DNA from: Sedimentibacter sp. zth1
GTDB lineage: Bacteria > Bacillota > Clostridia > Tissierellales > Sedimentibacteraceae
Reading direction: 5' to 3'
Assembly (NCBI RefSeq): GCF_017352195.1
Contig: NZ_CP071445.1
Coordinates: 1,178,001-1,242,000 of the forward strand
DNA: 64,000 nucleotides
How positions within the stretch are numbered: position 1 is the stretch's first letter; each line of letters begins with the position of its first letter. The notes beneath the pieces are model-generated. The model made no database searches. It had not been told where the DNA came from and worked only from the letters and a program-made list of their open reading frames with translations. Shown in pieces: positions 47,204 to 56,635 of the stretch. A program made the translations under genes and the position numbers.

Positions 47204-47929
47204 TTATTTTCCTGAAAAATATTCTAAAAGTCCAGAATATATAGCCCATGCAACTTTTTCTTGATATTCTTTCGTACAGAGTAATTTGCTTTCAGTTGGA
47301 TTTGAAACAAAACCACATTCAACTAGCACTATTGGTTTTGTCGCGCAGTCAATAATTCTAACGTCTCTTTTTATTTGAGGTACCCTATTGTTATTTTTGT
47401 CTAAAATATTTTTCATATTCTTTTGTATAATTTGTGCCGCTTTTTTACTATTTTCGTCCTTTGCTTTGTAAAATGTTTGTGCTCCATAGTACTTATCCTG
47501 TGAAAAAGCATTTAAATGTATGGATACAACAATATCGGCATTTGAATTATTGATTAATTCTACTCTATTCTTTAAGTCTTCATTTTTCTTTTCTCTAATT
47601 GTTGTATTTGCACCTTGATTATACAAAGCATCATCTGTGTATCTTGTCATTTCAACATTAAAACCAGTACTATCTAAAAATGACATTAGGTATTTTGATA
47701 TTTTTAAATTTAGAAATGCCTCGTGCTCTCCATACTTGTTAACAGCACCTGAATCAACACCTCCATGACCAGGATCTATTAATATGCTAATCTTATCTTC
47801 CACAACATCTACATTTGTTTTCTCTGTTTCAGTATTCTTATATACAAAATAAAACACTACATTTATTAACAATAATATAATTATGGCAATTAAAAATACT
47901 ATATTAACACTTTCTAATTTTTTCTCCAT
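47204..47929 (-). CDS. cwlD: N-acetylmuramoyl-L-alanine amidase (CwlD type)
   Basis: At 241 residues it has one N-terminal membrane or signal segment (VFLIAIIILLLINVVFYFVY). The Amidase_3 domain follows, with zinc ligands in ILIDPGHGGVDSGA, GEHEAFLNLKI (Glu) and VVSIHLNAFS, and the catalytic Glu in IVLVECGFVSNPTE. The size and single domain match CwlD of Bacillus and Clostridium. CwlD removes stem peptides during spore cortex formation so that germination enzymes can recognise muramic lactam. This supports a spore-forming host. A vegetative amidase role cannot be excluded. Confidence 0.88.
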   Translation of the reverse strand: MEKKLESVNIVFLIAIIILLLINVVFYFVYKNTETEKTNVDVVEDKISILIDPGHGGVDSGAVNKYGEHEAFLNLKISKYLMSFLDSTGFNVEMTRYTDDALYNQGANTTIREKKNEDLKNRVELINNSNADIVVSIHLNAFSQDKYYGAQTFYKAKDENSKKAAQIIQKNMKNILDKNNNRVPQIKRDVRIIDCATKPIVLVECGFVSNPTESKLLCTKEYQEKVAWAIYSGLLEYFSGK

Positions 47930-47938
47930 TACTCCTCC

Positions 47939-47974
47939 AAAAAAAAAGATTAATTATATCTATAATTAATCTTA
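47939..47974 (-). terminator. Terminator after second MATE gene
   Basis: AAGATTAATTAT pairs with ATAATTAATCTT around a short loop. On the minus strand a long T run follows, 40 bases past the MATE stop codon. Confidence 0.8.
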
Positions 47975-48014
47975 TGAGACTTTAGCTAGGTTAATGTATT
48001 AAATAATATACTTA

Positions 48015-49358
48015 CTATATATTATTTTTCTTAAGAAAATATACAAACATAGAAGGAAGTAAAATTCCTCTAATTACACTCGAAATAGTAAGTGCCCACC
48101 ATATTCCATTTAGTCCACCAAATAATTTAATTAAAACTATCGCCATAGGAATTCTGATAGCTGTAAACACAACATTTATTATTGAAGGAACAGTAGTCCT
48201 TCCAAATGCAGCAAAAGCACCACTTGTTACAATTTCTGTGCACATAAATAATTGTGAATATCCAAGTATTCTCAAATAATCGATACCTAAAGGTAAAAGC
48301 CCTTTTTCAGGTAAAAATATGTAAAAAATCGGTCCTGGTAAAAAAACTAAAAGTGAGGTTGTAAATAATCCTAAAATTATACTGATTTTGATAGATGTAT
48401 AATAACCTTCTTTAGCCCTTTCGTTGTTATTAGCCCCATAATTTTGAGATATAAACGAATTCAATGCACTGGCAAATCCATCGGCAGTCATCCAAGACAT
48501 TGATTCAATCTGCGAACCTACTTTTTGCACCGCTATAGCACTTGAACCAAAATCAGCAATTATTCTAGCTATTATAATAGCAATAATTGTAAACATTGCA
48601 CTTTGAACCCCTGGTGGCAATCCGATTTTTACTATATCATTTACTAATTTTGTCTTTATTTTAGAGAATACATTTAAATCTACAAATATTAAATTCTCAT
48701 TTCTCATATAATGTACATACAATGAAAAAACTATTCCTTGAGCTAAAACTGTTGCAATAGCAGCGCCTATCACACCTAAGCTTGGTATAATGCCTATACC
48801 AAATATCAAAATTGGGTCTAATATAATATTTACAACTAAGCCTACTGAATTAACCAGAAATGGTGTTTTACTATTGCCCGTTGCTGTTATCAAACCCGTA
48901 ATTATTTGATTTAAGAATGTAAAAACAAGACCAATACTAATGTATATCAAGTATATTCTTGCATCATTAATTACATCTATTTCAGAAAAATTAAAAAATC
49001 CTATAAGTGGCTTTGAAAACACAATCATAACTAAAGTATATAACAATGCCAAAATCGCACCCATTTGTATAGCAGTTTTTGTATAGTCCTTCGCAAGATT
49101 AATATCGTTAGCACCAAGTGACTGTCCAACCTTAACTTGTCCACCTATTCTACATAATGTTATTAATCCCTGTGATAGCCACATAAACATTCCTGCGGTA
49201 CCTACTGCAGCTAAAGCTTTACTACCTACTCTACCTATCCAAATCATATCTGTCATATTATAAGCCATTTGAATAAGTGAAGTACCCATAATAGGAATTG
49301 CTAATTTCGTTAATGTCGATAATATGTTACCTTTTAATAAGTCAATTCTTTCTTTCAT
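48015..49358 (-). CDS. MATE family efflux transporter
   Basis: The 447-residue protein has 12 hydrophobic segments. The N-terminal repeat has LAIPIMGTSLIQMAYNMTDM then IWIGRVGSKALAAVGTAGMF. The second half has VKIGLPPGVQSAMFTIIAII. This is the MATE family, exchanging Na+ or H+ for cationic compounds. It differs clearly from the MATE at 7.4 kb, so the two are not recent duplicates. It is a single gene with its own terminator. Confidence 0.92.
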   Translation of the reverse strand: MKERIDLLKGNILSTLTKLAIPIMGTSLIQMAYNMTDMIWIGRVGSKALAAVGTAGMFMWLSQGLITLCRIGGQVKVGQSLGANDINLAKDYTKTAIQMGAILALLYTLVMIVFSKPLIGFFNFSEIDVINDARIYLIYISIGLVFTFLNQIITGLITATGNSKTPFLVNSVGLVVNIILDPILIFGIGIIPSLGVIGAAIATVLAQGIVFSLYVHYMRNENLIFVDLNVFSKIKTKLVNDIVKIGLPPGVQSAMFTIIAIIIARIIADFGSSAIAVQKVGSQIESMSWMTADGFASALNSFISQNYGANNNERAKEGYYTSIKISIILGLFTTSLLVFLPGPIFYIFLPEKGLLPLGIDYLRILGYSQLFMCTEIVTSGAFAAFGRTTVPSIINVVFTAIRIPMAIVLIKLFGGLNGIWWALTISSVIRGILLPSMFVYFLKKNNI

Positions 49359-49433
49359 GTCTCCCCTTCATACGTTGTAAACTAAAAATTATTTTTTAGT
49401 GTTTAAAAATAATTAGTCCAATATCCTACTATT

Positions 49434-50300
49434 TTATAATCCTTTTAATGAATTTGATATAAAGTTTTTATCATTTTTAATTTTTATAAGTTTATTCAAT
49501 AATATTTCTTTATCTTTATTTAAAGTACCTTTTAGTATTACATGATTTGATATATGGTTTGCTCTAAAAATACAGTTTGTTAATTCTAAATTCTTTAGCA
49601 TTATAATGTTTTCTTCAACAATTTCTTTTGGACTAAGCAATATAAATCTCTTGTCCTCGATATCCTTCATTAAATCGGATTCTTTATCAAGAGTTAAGCT
49701 TAATAACCCAAAATAGTCAGGATTAATTGCTGAAATTACTCTTGCTGACTCTATGGCATGTTCTTGAAAGTATTTTTTTCCACCAAGTCCTGAAATTATC
49801 ATACACGATAAAATATATCCTGTATTTTTTGCTTTTCCACAACCTTCAATCATCTGAGATGAGTTTGCGCCTTTGTTGACATAAGATAAAACATTGTCAG
49901 AACCGCTCTCAACACCTATATATAACATACTTAAGCCTGCTTCCCTTATAATTGCTAAATCCTTACTTGATTTATTTATTAAATCATTTGCAGAACAATA
50001 AGAGCTTATTCTTTCAATTTCAGGAAAACTTAGTTTAACCTTGTTTATTATACTTAATATTCTTTCTATTTTAAGGCACATAAAGTTTCCATCTGCCAAA
50101 AACACCCTTTTTGGCGGAGTCTTATAATAATCTTTTAATTTTTCAAGGTGCGAATCTATTTCTTCATCAGATTTAACCCTAAAGGGCTTATTTTTGTACA
50201 TATAACAAAATCTGCACTTGTTATAAGAACATCCTTCTGTAATTTGAATAATAAGGCTATATGCCTCACTTGGTGGTCTGTATAATGGATATGAATACAC
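49434..50300 (-). CDS. Radical SAM protein (CxxxxCxxC type)
   Basis: At 288 residues it has the motif TEGCSYNKCRFCYMYKNKPF near residue 23. The first two cysteines are four apart, as in a known subgroup of B12-independent radical SAM proteins. Further regions are VFLADGNFMCLKI, LSMLYIGVESGSDNVLSYVN and IVEENIIMLKNLELTNCIFR. It should bind a 4Fe-4S cluster and generate a 5'-deoxyadenosyl radical. The substrate is unknown and the neighbours give no hint. Confidence 0.88.
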   Translation of the reverse strand: MYSYPLYRPPSEAYSLIIQITEGCSYNKCRFCYMYKNKPFRVKSDEEIDSHLEKLKDYYKTPPKRVFLADGNFMCLKIERILSIINKVKLSFPEIERISSYCSANDLINKSSKDLAIIREAGLSMLYIGVESGSDNVLSYVNKGANSSQMIEGCGKAKNTGYILSCMIISGLGGKKYFQEHAIESARVISAINPDYFGLLSLTLDKESDLMKDIEDKRFILLSPKEIVEENIIMLKNLELTNCIFRANHISNHVILKGTLNKDKEILLNKLIKIKNDKNFISNSLKGL

Positions 50301-50438
50301 GTTTCTTCCTTCCTGTCTATTATTTATTATTTTATACTAGCGTATATATTGTTATCTTAATTTATCACTATAATAATATCATAAATACTATAATTAGCAA
50401 CATTAAATTTAAGAGTTAATTAAGCAAAAAAACATAAT

Positions 50439-50479
50439 AAAATAGCAGGTAATTTATTAAAAACTATCCTGCTATTTTG
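50439..50479 (-). terminator. Terminator overlapping the helicase stop codon
   Basis: AAAATAGCAGG pairs with CCTGCTATTTT around a loop of about 17 bases. The helicase stop codon TAG lies inside the stem. T residues after the stem on the minus strand are modest. Confidence 0.6.
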
Positions 50480-52343
50480 CTTTTTTCTTCTTTGTTAACT
50501 CATCAACAAAAACTGATGGAACATATGGAGCTATAATATTTAATTTTTCTTTTGCTCTTGTTAGCCCTACATAAAAAATTCTTCTTTCCTCTTCTAACGA
50601 TTTCAAATATTCTTCAACTGATTCTTTTCGTCTATCTGGTGGAAATTCTCCATCAATATTGTCTATGAGGTAAACTATATCGTACTCAAGTCCTTTTGAG
50701 CTATGTATAGAGGACAAGGTTATTGCTGAATTTCTATTTTTAGATGATTCAGTTAATATACCTTGCAAACTATTAATCTTATCTTTAAATTCTTGTATAT
50801 CTCTACAGTAGCCTGCAATTTCGTCAAGTATTTCAAGAATAATCAACGTAGATGACAAATTGTTTCGACCATCGTCATCCAGTTTTTCAAGATAACCTAG
50901 ATACTCTAAATCTCTTTTTATGAATTTTATGATATCTTTCGGAGGTAGCTTTTCTAATTTTCTTATATCATACTCAAAATTTTCAATCCTATCTAACATA
51001 TAGTACTGTAAATTCGGACACCTTTTTAGTATAGAAAATACAGATAATTTATCATTATCATAGTTCAAAACAAAATTGCACATATTTTTATTAAAGTAAG
51101 TATAGCTTTTATAATATATTCTTGAAAATGCATCTCTATCTTTGCTGTTTATAGCAAGATTTATAAATGAAAGCACGTCATATAGTACAAAGCTTTTAAA
51201 AAATTTTGTTTTATTATCTTTTATATAAAAACTAATATTATTCTCATAAAGTGAATTTGCAATTATCAAAGAAGAAATATTGTTTCTGTACAAAATACCA
51301 ATGCTTTTGCCAGTTGTTTCTTTAATTTCTCTAATAATATATTTGCATTGTACTGCTCTACTAGTTGCTTTTATGATTTTCACTTCGTTTTTGCATTCTT
51401 TTATTGCTTCTATTGGTTTTTTATATCTTGTAGTATTATTTTCTATAAACCTTTTTGATATTTTAACTATATTTCCATCCGAACGATAATTATTGCTTAG
51501 ATAAAATACTTTACCATCTTTATAAATATTATTAAAATTCAACATATACTCTGGAAAGCTTCCTCTAAAAGAATATATTGATTGGTCATCATCTCCAACC
51601 ATAAACAAATTATTACTTGAAATTTGTCTTATAATAGCATGTTGAATTTTCGAAGTATCTTGCATTTCGTCAATTTGTATAAAATCATATTCATTGATTA
51701 GTTTATCTTTATAATAACTAACCTTAGATAAAAGCTTATATCCGTAATGTAATATATCATCAAAATCCATCAATAAATTTTTTCTCTTAAACTCATCATA
51801 TTTTAAGCATATATCTTTTAAATTTTTCACATCAAAGCCATAGGTATCAATATCATCATAAGAAATCATCATATTTTTAATAAAACTTATCTTTGATACT
51901 ATATTTTCAATTTCATCATCATTTACAGTACTAAAATATTCTCTTGAATATTGCTCTTTAAGTATTTGCCCAATAATCTTAAAGTTACTATCTAATAAGG
52001 TAAATTTTATGTTTTTCTTTCTGAAATAATCTAATATAATTTTATATAAAAAAGAATGAATAGTCGAAAAATATGTTTTGCTTCTAAAGCTATCATCAAA
52101 AACAAGGCTGAATCTACTCTTCATATCTTCAGCCGCCATTTTTGAAAATGTTATAGTTAAAATTTTCTTTTTTGAAATCTTTTCGTATATAAGTCTACCT
52201 GTTCTGGCAACTATAACTGTCGTTTTTCCAGAGCCTGCTGTAGAAAGTACTAATGCATTACCTTGATTAAAGCTAACAGCCTTTTTTTGCTCAGGATTAA
52301 GTTTTATTTTCTTATTTGTTTCTAAATACTCAAAATAATTCAT
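50472..52343 (-). CDS. UvrD/Rep-type superfamily 1 helicase
   Basis: This 623-residue helicase has motif Q/I (LNPEQKKAVSF, STAGSGKTTVIVARTG), Ia (ILTITFSKMA), II (DFIQIDEMQDTSKIQ), III (MVGDDDQSIYSFRGS), IV (NYRSDGNIV), V (SSIHSSKGLEYDIVYLID) and VI (RRIFYVGLTRAKEKL). All ATPase motifs are intact. It is shorter than PcrA (about 740) and lacks an obvious C-terminal RNAP-binding tail, so I do not call it pcrA. It should unwind DNA 3' to 5' in repair. It is a single gene. Confidence 0.92.
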   Translation of the reverse strand: MNYFEYLETNKKIKLNPEQKKAVSFNQGNALVLSTAGSGKTTVIVARTGRLIYEKISKKKILTITFSKMAAEDMKSRFSLVFDDSFRSKTYFSTIHSFLYKIILDYFRKKNIKFTLLDSNFKIIGQILKEQYSREYFSTVNDDEIENIVSKISFIKNMMISYDDIDTYGFDVKNLKDICLKYDEFKRKNLLMDFDDILHYGYKLLSKVSYYKDKLINEYDFIQIDEMQDTSKIQHAIIRQISSNNLFMVGDDDQSIYSFRGSFPEYMLNFNNIYKDGKVFYLSNNYRSDGNIVKISKRFIENNTTRYKKPIEAIKECKNEVKIIKATSRAVQCKYIIREIKETTGKSIGILYRNNISSLIIANSLYENNISFYIKDNKTKFFKSFVLYDVLSFINLAINSKDRDAFSRIYYKSYTYFNKNMCNFVLNYDNDKLSVFSILKRCPNLQYYMLDRIENFEYDIRKLEKLPPKDIIKFIKRDLEYLGYLEKLDDDGRNNLSSTLIILEILDEIAGYCRDIQEFKDKINSLQGILTESSKNRNSAITLSSIHSSKGLEYDIVYLIDNIDGEFPPDRRKESVEEYLKSLEEERRIFYVGLTRAKEKLNIIAPYVPSVFVDELTKKKKAK

Positions 52344-52427
52344 ATCATAATCTAAAAGTTAAAAAACTTTTAATATCCTTTATTACTGGTTAATTAATTT
52401 ACTTTAAAAAAATTATACTTTATTTTT

Positions 52428-52529
52428 TTAGAAAAATATTGCTAACCCCGATGCTACTACTGATAAAACCATTAGAGCTGCTAGTATAAAGCAAACAGCT
52501 TTTTTCATTTTTTGCATACCACCGTACAT
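52428..52529 (-). CDS. 33-residue single-helix membrane peptide
   Basis: An ATG at 52529 lies 6 bases after a strong GGAGGT and opens a frame of 33 codons. It starts MYGGMQKMKKAVCFILAALM and ends in a hydrophobic stretch finishing GLAIFF. It has a short basic head and one membrane helix. The size and pattern recall the small DUF4044-type membrane peptides of Firmicutes, but identity is uncertain. It lies between the helicase and HAD genes, 25 bases after the HAD stop, and may be co-transcribed with it. Confidence 0.7.
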   Translation of the reverse strand: MYGGMQKMKKAVCFILAALMVLSVVASGLAIFF

Positions 52530-52553
52530 AAAATAACCTCCAAACAATTTAAT

Positions 52554-53183
52554 TTAAACTATATTTGTTATATCCCATAAATTATCAATTACATAATCTA
52601 TTAAATATTTTCCTTTTAATTTATCAGCTCCTGAATGCCATCCAGTAAGTGCTGATAGAGTGCTTGCATTGTTTGCACACTCCATATCAAACTTTGAATC
52701 ACCTACATAAAGTGTGTTTTCATTGCTTACACCTAATAAAGTCATAGCTTTCATTAGTGGTTCTTTATGTGGTTTATGATTTTCAGTATCATCAACTGAA
52801 ATAATCACTTCAAAATATTGATTAATTTTTAATTCTTTCAAAGCATTTAAAATTGAATTTCTCATTCTAGATGTAACTACTGCCAATTTTATTTTTCTGT
52901 TTTTTAAATATTCTAATGTTTTTATTGCATTATCAAATAGTTTTACATCTATACTAAATTTCTCAGATTGATATTTTTTATATTTGTCAAATACTTCTTC
53001 AAAAGGTTCTTTGAATTCTCTTTCAATGGTTGTTTTCAATGGTTCCCCAAAAAATTCACTGATATACTCAGATGGTTTTTCTTCACCTTGAAACAATTTA
53101 TATACAGCTTGAAAAGAATTTAGTATAAATTCAGAAGTATCCGCTAACGTTCCATCAAAATCAAAAATTACTGCTTCTATCAT
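52554..53183 (-). CDS. HAD family phosphatase (PpaX/phosphoglycolate phosphatase-like)
   Basis: At 209 residues from the chosen start it has HAD motif I AVIFDFDGTLADT at the N-terminus, a helical cap, motif II VTSRMRN, Lys in NHKPHKEPLMKAM and motif IV VGDSKFDMECANNA. This is the Gph/PpaX type, which hydrolyses small phosphates such as pyrophosphate or phosphoglycolate. ATG at 53183 is preferred to TTG at 53195 because TTGGAG is the ribosome binding site. It follows tex at 12 bases, so the pair is co-transcribed. Confidence 0.88.
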   Translation of the reverse strand: MIEAVIFDFDGTLADTSEFILNSFQAVYKLFQGEEKPSEYISEFFGEPLKTTIEREFKEPFEEVFDKYKKYQSEKFSIDVKLFDNAIKTLEYLKNRKIKLAVVTSRMRNSILNALKELKINQYFEVIISVDDTENHKPHKEPLMKAMTLLGVSNENTLYVGDSKFDMECANNASTLSALTGWHSGADKLKGKYLIDYVIDNLWDITNIV

Positions 53184-53195
53184 TATAATCTCCAA

Positions 53196-55478
53196 TTAAT
53201 TAGTTTTCATTGTCAATGCAATTCTTTGTCTTTCAATATCTATTGATTTAATTTTAACAGTTACGTTATCGCCAACCTGCACTAATTCAAAAGGATGCTT
53301 TATGTATTTTTCAGACATTTCTGAAAGATGAACCAAACCATCATTTTTTAATCCTATATCTACAAATGCACCAAAATCGACAACATTTCTAACAGTACCT
53401 GATAAAATCATTCCTTCTTTTAAATCTCCAATTTTTAATATGTCGTTTCTAAATATAGGCTTTGGCATTTCATCTCTAACATCACGACCAGGCTTCTTAA
53501 GTTCAGCCACCATATCAATTAATGTTGGTACACCAATATTAAATTCGTCTGCTAATACTTTTATTCTTTCATCAAACATTTCTTTAGCAGATTTCTTTTC
53601 TTCTTTAACTTTTAATATTGCTAATGATTCAAGACCTTTCAATCTTTTACCATTTGATACAATTTTCGAGCTTTTATTTTTTTCTTCTATTTTCAAAGTT
53701 GCTATTCTTTGATTAATATCTCTAAGTCTACTTTGTTTAACATCATCTATTGTATAATTTAATCTTTTTAAAAGAGCTTTTGCAGTTTCATACGATTCTG
53801 GGTGAACAGAAGTTTTGTCTAAAGGATTTTCTCCATCGGAAATTCTCAAGAAACCTGCACATTGCTCAAATGCTTTTTCTCCTAATTGTTTAACGTCAAT
53901 TAATTGCTTTCTATCAGAAAATTTGCCATTCTTTTCTCTGTATTTAACCACATTTTTTGCAACTGATTTTGATACACCTGAAACATACTGTAATAATGCT
54001 GTAGAAGCTGTATTTAAATCAACGCCTATGCTATTTACGCAATCCTCTACAACTCCATCAAGCGCACCACCCAACTTATTTTGATTTACATCATGTTGAT
54101 ATTGACCAACACCTATGCTTTTAGGATCTATTTTAACAAGCTCAGCTAAAGGATCTTGTAATCTTCTCCCTATAGATATTGCACCCCTTATAGTAACATC
54201 TAAATCAGGATATTCCTCTTGAGCTAATTTTGAAGCTGAATAAACTGAAGCACCAGCCTCACTAACTATTGTATAAGTAACTTTTTTATCAATTTTACTT
54301 AACATATCAGCTACAACTTTTTCTGTTTCACGAGAAGCAGTTCCATTTCCTATTGTAATTATATCAATGTCATATTTATTAATCCAATCCGTCATTAGCT
54401 TTTGCGACTTTTCGACTTCATTTCTAGGCTCATTTGGGTATACAGCACAGTAATCCAATAGTTTACCCGTACCATCAAGTGCAGCAAGTTTACAACCTGT
54501 TCTAAAGCTTGGATCTACAGCAAGAACATTTACATCTTTAACTGGTGATATCAAAAGAAGATTTTTAGTATTTTTACCAAATACTTTTATTGCTTCTTCT
54601 TCAGCTTTATCAGTTAATATATTTCTAACTTCTCTCCCAATTGAAGGAGCAATAAGCCTTTTATAGCCATCTTCTATAGCTGATTTGTAAAACTTAAATG
54701 TTGACGCATTGTCATTATTAATTTCTTTTGTCAATAGATAATCTACTATTCTATCATCAGGAGTTTTAAGCTTAACTTTAAGCTTTTTCTCACTTTCTCC
54801 TCTATTTATAGCTAACACTCTATGATTCGCAATTGTTTTTACAGTTTCTTCATATTTATAATACATTTCATAAACTGTTTTTTCTTCTTCATCCACTGCT
54901 TCTGTAAAAATAGTACCATCTGCTAAATAAATTTCTCTGATTTTTTTCCTATACTCCGCATTATCCGAAACTTTTTCAGCTATAATATCCATAGCTCCAG
55001 CAAATGCTGCCTTAGTATTTTTGACTCCCTTGTCTACATCTACGAAAGGTCTAGCCATATCATCAAAATCTTCAGAAGTAGAATTTTGTTCTAAAATTAT
55101 TAGCGCCAGTGGTTCTAGTCCTTTTTCTTTTGCTTTTGATGCTCTAGTTGATTTTTTTTGTTTAAATGGTCTATATAAATCCTCTAGTCTCTGAAGAACT
55201 TCTGCTTTTAATATTTCATTTCTCAATTCTTCAGTTAATTTTCCTTGTTCATCAATTAATCTTATAATCTCAACTTTTCTATCTTCTAAATTTCTAAGAT
55301 AAATTAGTCTTTCATACAAATCTCTTAAAACAACATCATCTAAAGAACCAGTTTGCTCTTTTCTATATCTCGCAATAAAAGGTATAGTATTACCTTCATC
55401 AATTAATTTTACTGTATTTTCCACCTGCTGAAGTTTTAAATTAAATTCTTTACATAATAAGTTTATTATTTCCGACAT
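53196..55478 (-). CDS. Tex-type S1 RNA-binding protein
   Basis: At 760 residues it matches Tex. The N-terminal helical part has TIPFIARYRKEQTGSLDD. A YqgF-like RNase H fold follows (VLAVDPSFRTGCKLAALDGT). The helix-hairpin-helix region has LNTASTALLQYVSGVSKSVA, and the C-terminal S1 domain has GMILSGTVRNVVDFGAFVDI then GLKNDGLVHLSEMSEKYI. Tex binds nucleic acids and affects transcription and stress tolerance. It has the normal length, is preceded by AGGGAG and is followed by the HAD gene. Confidence 0.94.
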   Translation of the reverse strand: MSEIINLLCKEFNLKLQQVENTVKLIDEGNTIPFIARYRKEQTGSLDDVVLRDLYERLIYLRNLEDRKVEIIRLIDEQGKLTEELRNEILKAEVLQRLEDLYRPFKQKKSTRASKAKEKGLEPLALIILEQNSTSEDFDDMARPFVDVDKGVKNTKAAFAGAMDIIAEKVSDNAEYRKKIREIYLADGTIFTEAVDEEEKTVYEMYYKYEETVKTIANHRVLAINRGESEKKLKVKLKTPDDRIVDYLLTKEINNDNASTFKFYKSAIEDGYKRLIAPSIGREVRNILTDKAEEEAIKVFGKNTKNLLLISPVKDVNVLAVDPSFRTGCKLAALDGTGKLLDYCAVYPNEPRNEVEKSQKLMTDWINKYDIDIITIGNGTASRETEKVVADMLSKIDKKVTYTIVSEAGASVYSASKLAQEEYPDLDVTIRGAISIGRRLQDPLAELVKIDPKSIGVGQYQHDVNQNKLGGALDGVVEDCVNSIGVDLNTASTALLQYVSGVSKSVAKNVVKYREKNGKFSDRKQLIDVKQLGEKAFEQCAGFLRISDGENPLDKTSVHPESYETAKALLKRLNYTIDDVKQSRLRDINQRIATLKIEEKNKSSKIVSNGKRLKGLESLAILKVKEEKKSAKEMFDERIKVLADEFNIGVPTLIDMVAELKKPGRDVRDEMPKPIFRNDILKIGDLKEGMILSGTVRNVVDFGAFVDIGLKNDGLVHLSEMSEKYIKHPFELVQVGDNVTVKIKSIDIERQRIALTMKTN

Positions 55479-55506
55479 CTTAATTCTCCCTTGTTAATAA
55501 TTGCCT

Positions 55507-56617
55507 TTATTTACAAATACTTTTGTATTTCAAGTATTCATTAATAAATACATCTAAATTTCCATCCATAACAGATTGCGTATTAGCTATTTCTGTATTT
55601 GTTCTATGGTCTTTTACTAAACTATATGGATGAAAAACATATGACCTTATTTGGCTTCCCCAAGCTATTTGATTATATTTTCCTTGAATATCTTCTATTT
55701 TTTCTTTATGCTCAGTTTCTTTTATCTCAATAAGCTTGGCTTGTAGCATTTTCATTGCAAATTCTTTATTTTTGTGTTGTGATCTTTCATTCTGGCACGA
55801 AACAACTACACCAGTTGGAATATGCGTAATCCTTACAGCTGAATCTGTAGTATTTACAGACTGACCACCTGCACCACTCGAACGAAAAGTATCAATCCTT
55901 AAATCCGATTCATTTATATCAATTTTATCGGTATCCGCAATTTCTGGCATAACATCTACTGAAGCAAATGAAGTATGACGTCTATTATTTGAATCAAAAG
56001 GCGAAATTCTAACTAATCTATGCACACCTTTTTCACCTTTTAAATATCCATATACATTATCACCTGTTATAAGAATAGTAACACTTTTTATACCAGCTTC
56101 AGTATCTTTTAAAATATCCAGCATACTTATTTTATATCCATGAGACTCTGCCCATCTATTATACATTCTTAGTAGCATTTCAGCCCAATCTTGGGCCTCA
56201 GTTCCTCCAGCACCAGAATGTATAGATAAAATAGCATTATTATGGTCATATTCGCCATTTAACAGTGTTTTTAGTTTCATAGCTTCAAGCAACTTATCAA
56301 TAGATTTCATTTCTTTGTTTAATTCTTGTACTTGACTTTCATCGTCTTCTTCTTTTACTAAATCCAATAACAACTCAAAGTCTTCAACTTGAGATACCAT
56401 ATCTTCATATTGCTTTAAAGTATCACTATTGTACTTCAAATTTTGAGATATTTGCTGTGCCTTAGCTGTGTCATTCCAAAACTCAGGACTTTGCATAAAA
56501 TTTTCAAAATCTGCGTTATCCTCTTTTAACTTTGGAATGTCAAAGGGAAACACCTACCTCTTCTAAGATTATTTTAAATTTTTTCAATTTCTCAGTGAAC
56601 TCATATAAATCAATCAA
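55507..56617 (-). CDS. prfB: Peptide chain release factor 2, programmed +1 frameshift
   Basis: The protein is encoded in two frames. Frame one starts at TTG 56617 (AAGGAG 8 bases before) and reads MIDLYEFTEKLKKFKIILEE then VGVSL, ending at TGA 56542-56540 within CTTTGAC. A +1 shift skips the T at 56542 and continues DIPKLKEDNADF to 55507. The product is 369 residues, normal for RF2. It has SPF in VRISPFDSNNRRHTS (stop recognition) and GGQ in SSGAGGQSVNTTDSAV (peptide release). CTTTGAC with the upstream AGGTAGGTG is the classical autoregulatory site: low RF2 favours the shift. It lies between secA and tex on the same strand. Confidence 0.96.
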
Positions 56618-56635
56618 AATATCAACTCCTTAAAT

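Noticed and set aside
7408-49358. The two MATE genes as a recent duplication
   Set aside because: Their protein sequences differ in nearly all loops and motifs outside the family core, so they are old paralogues.
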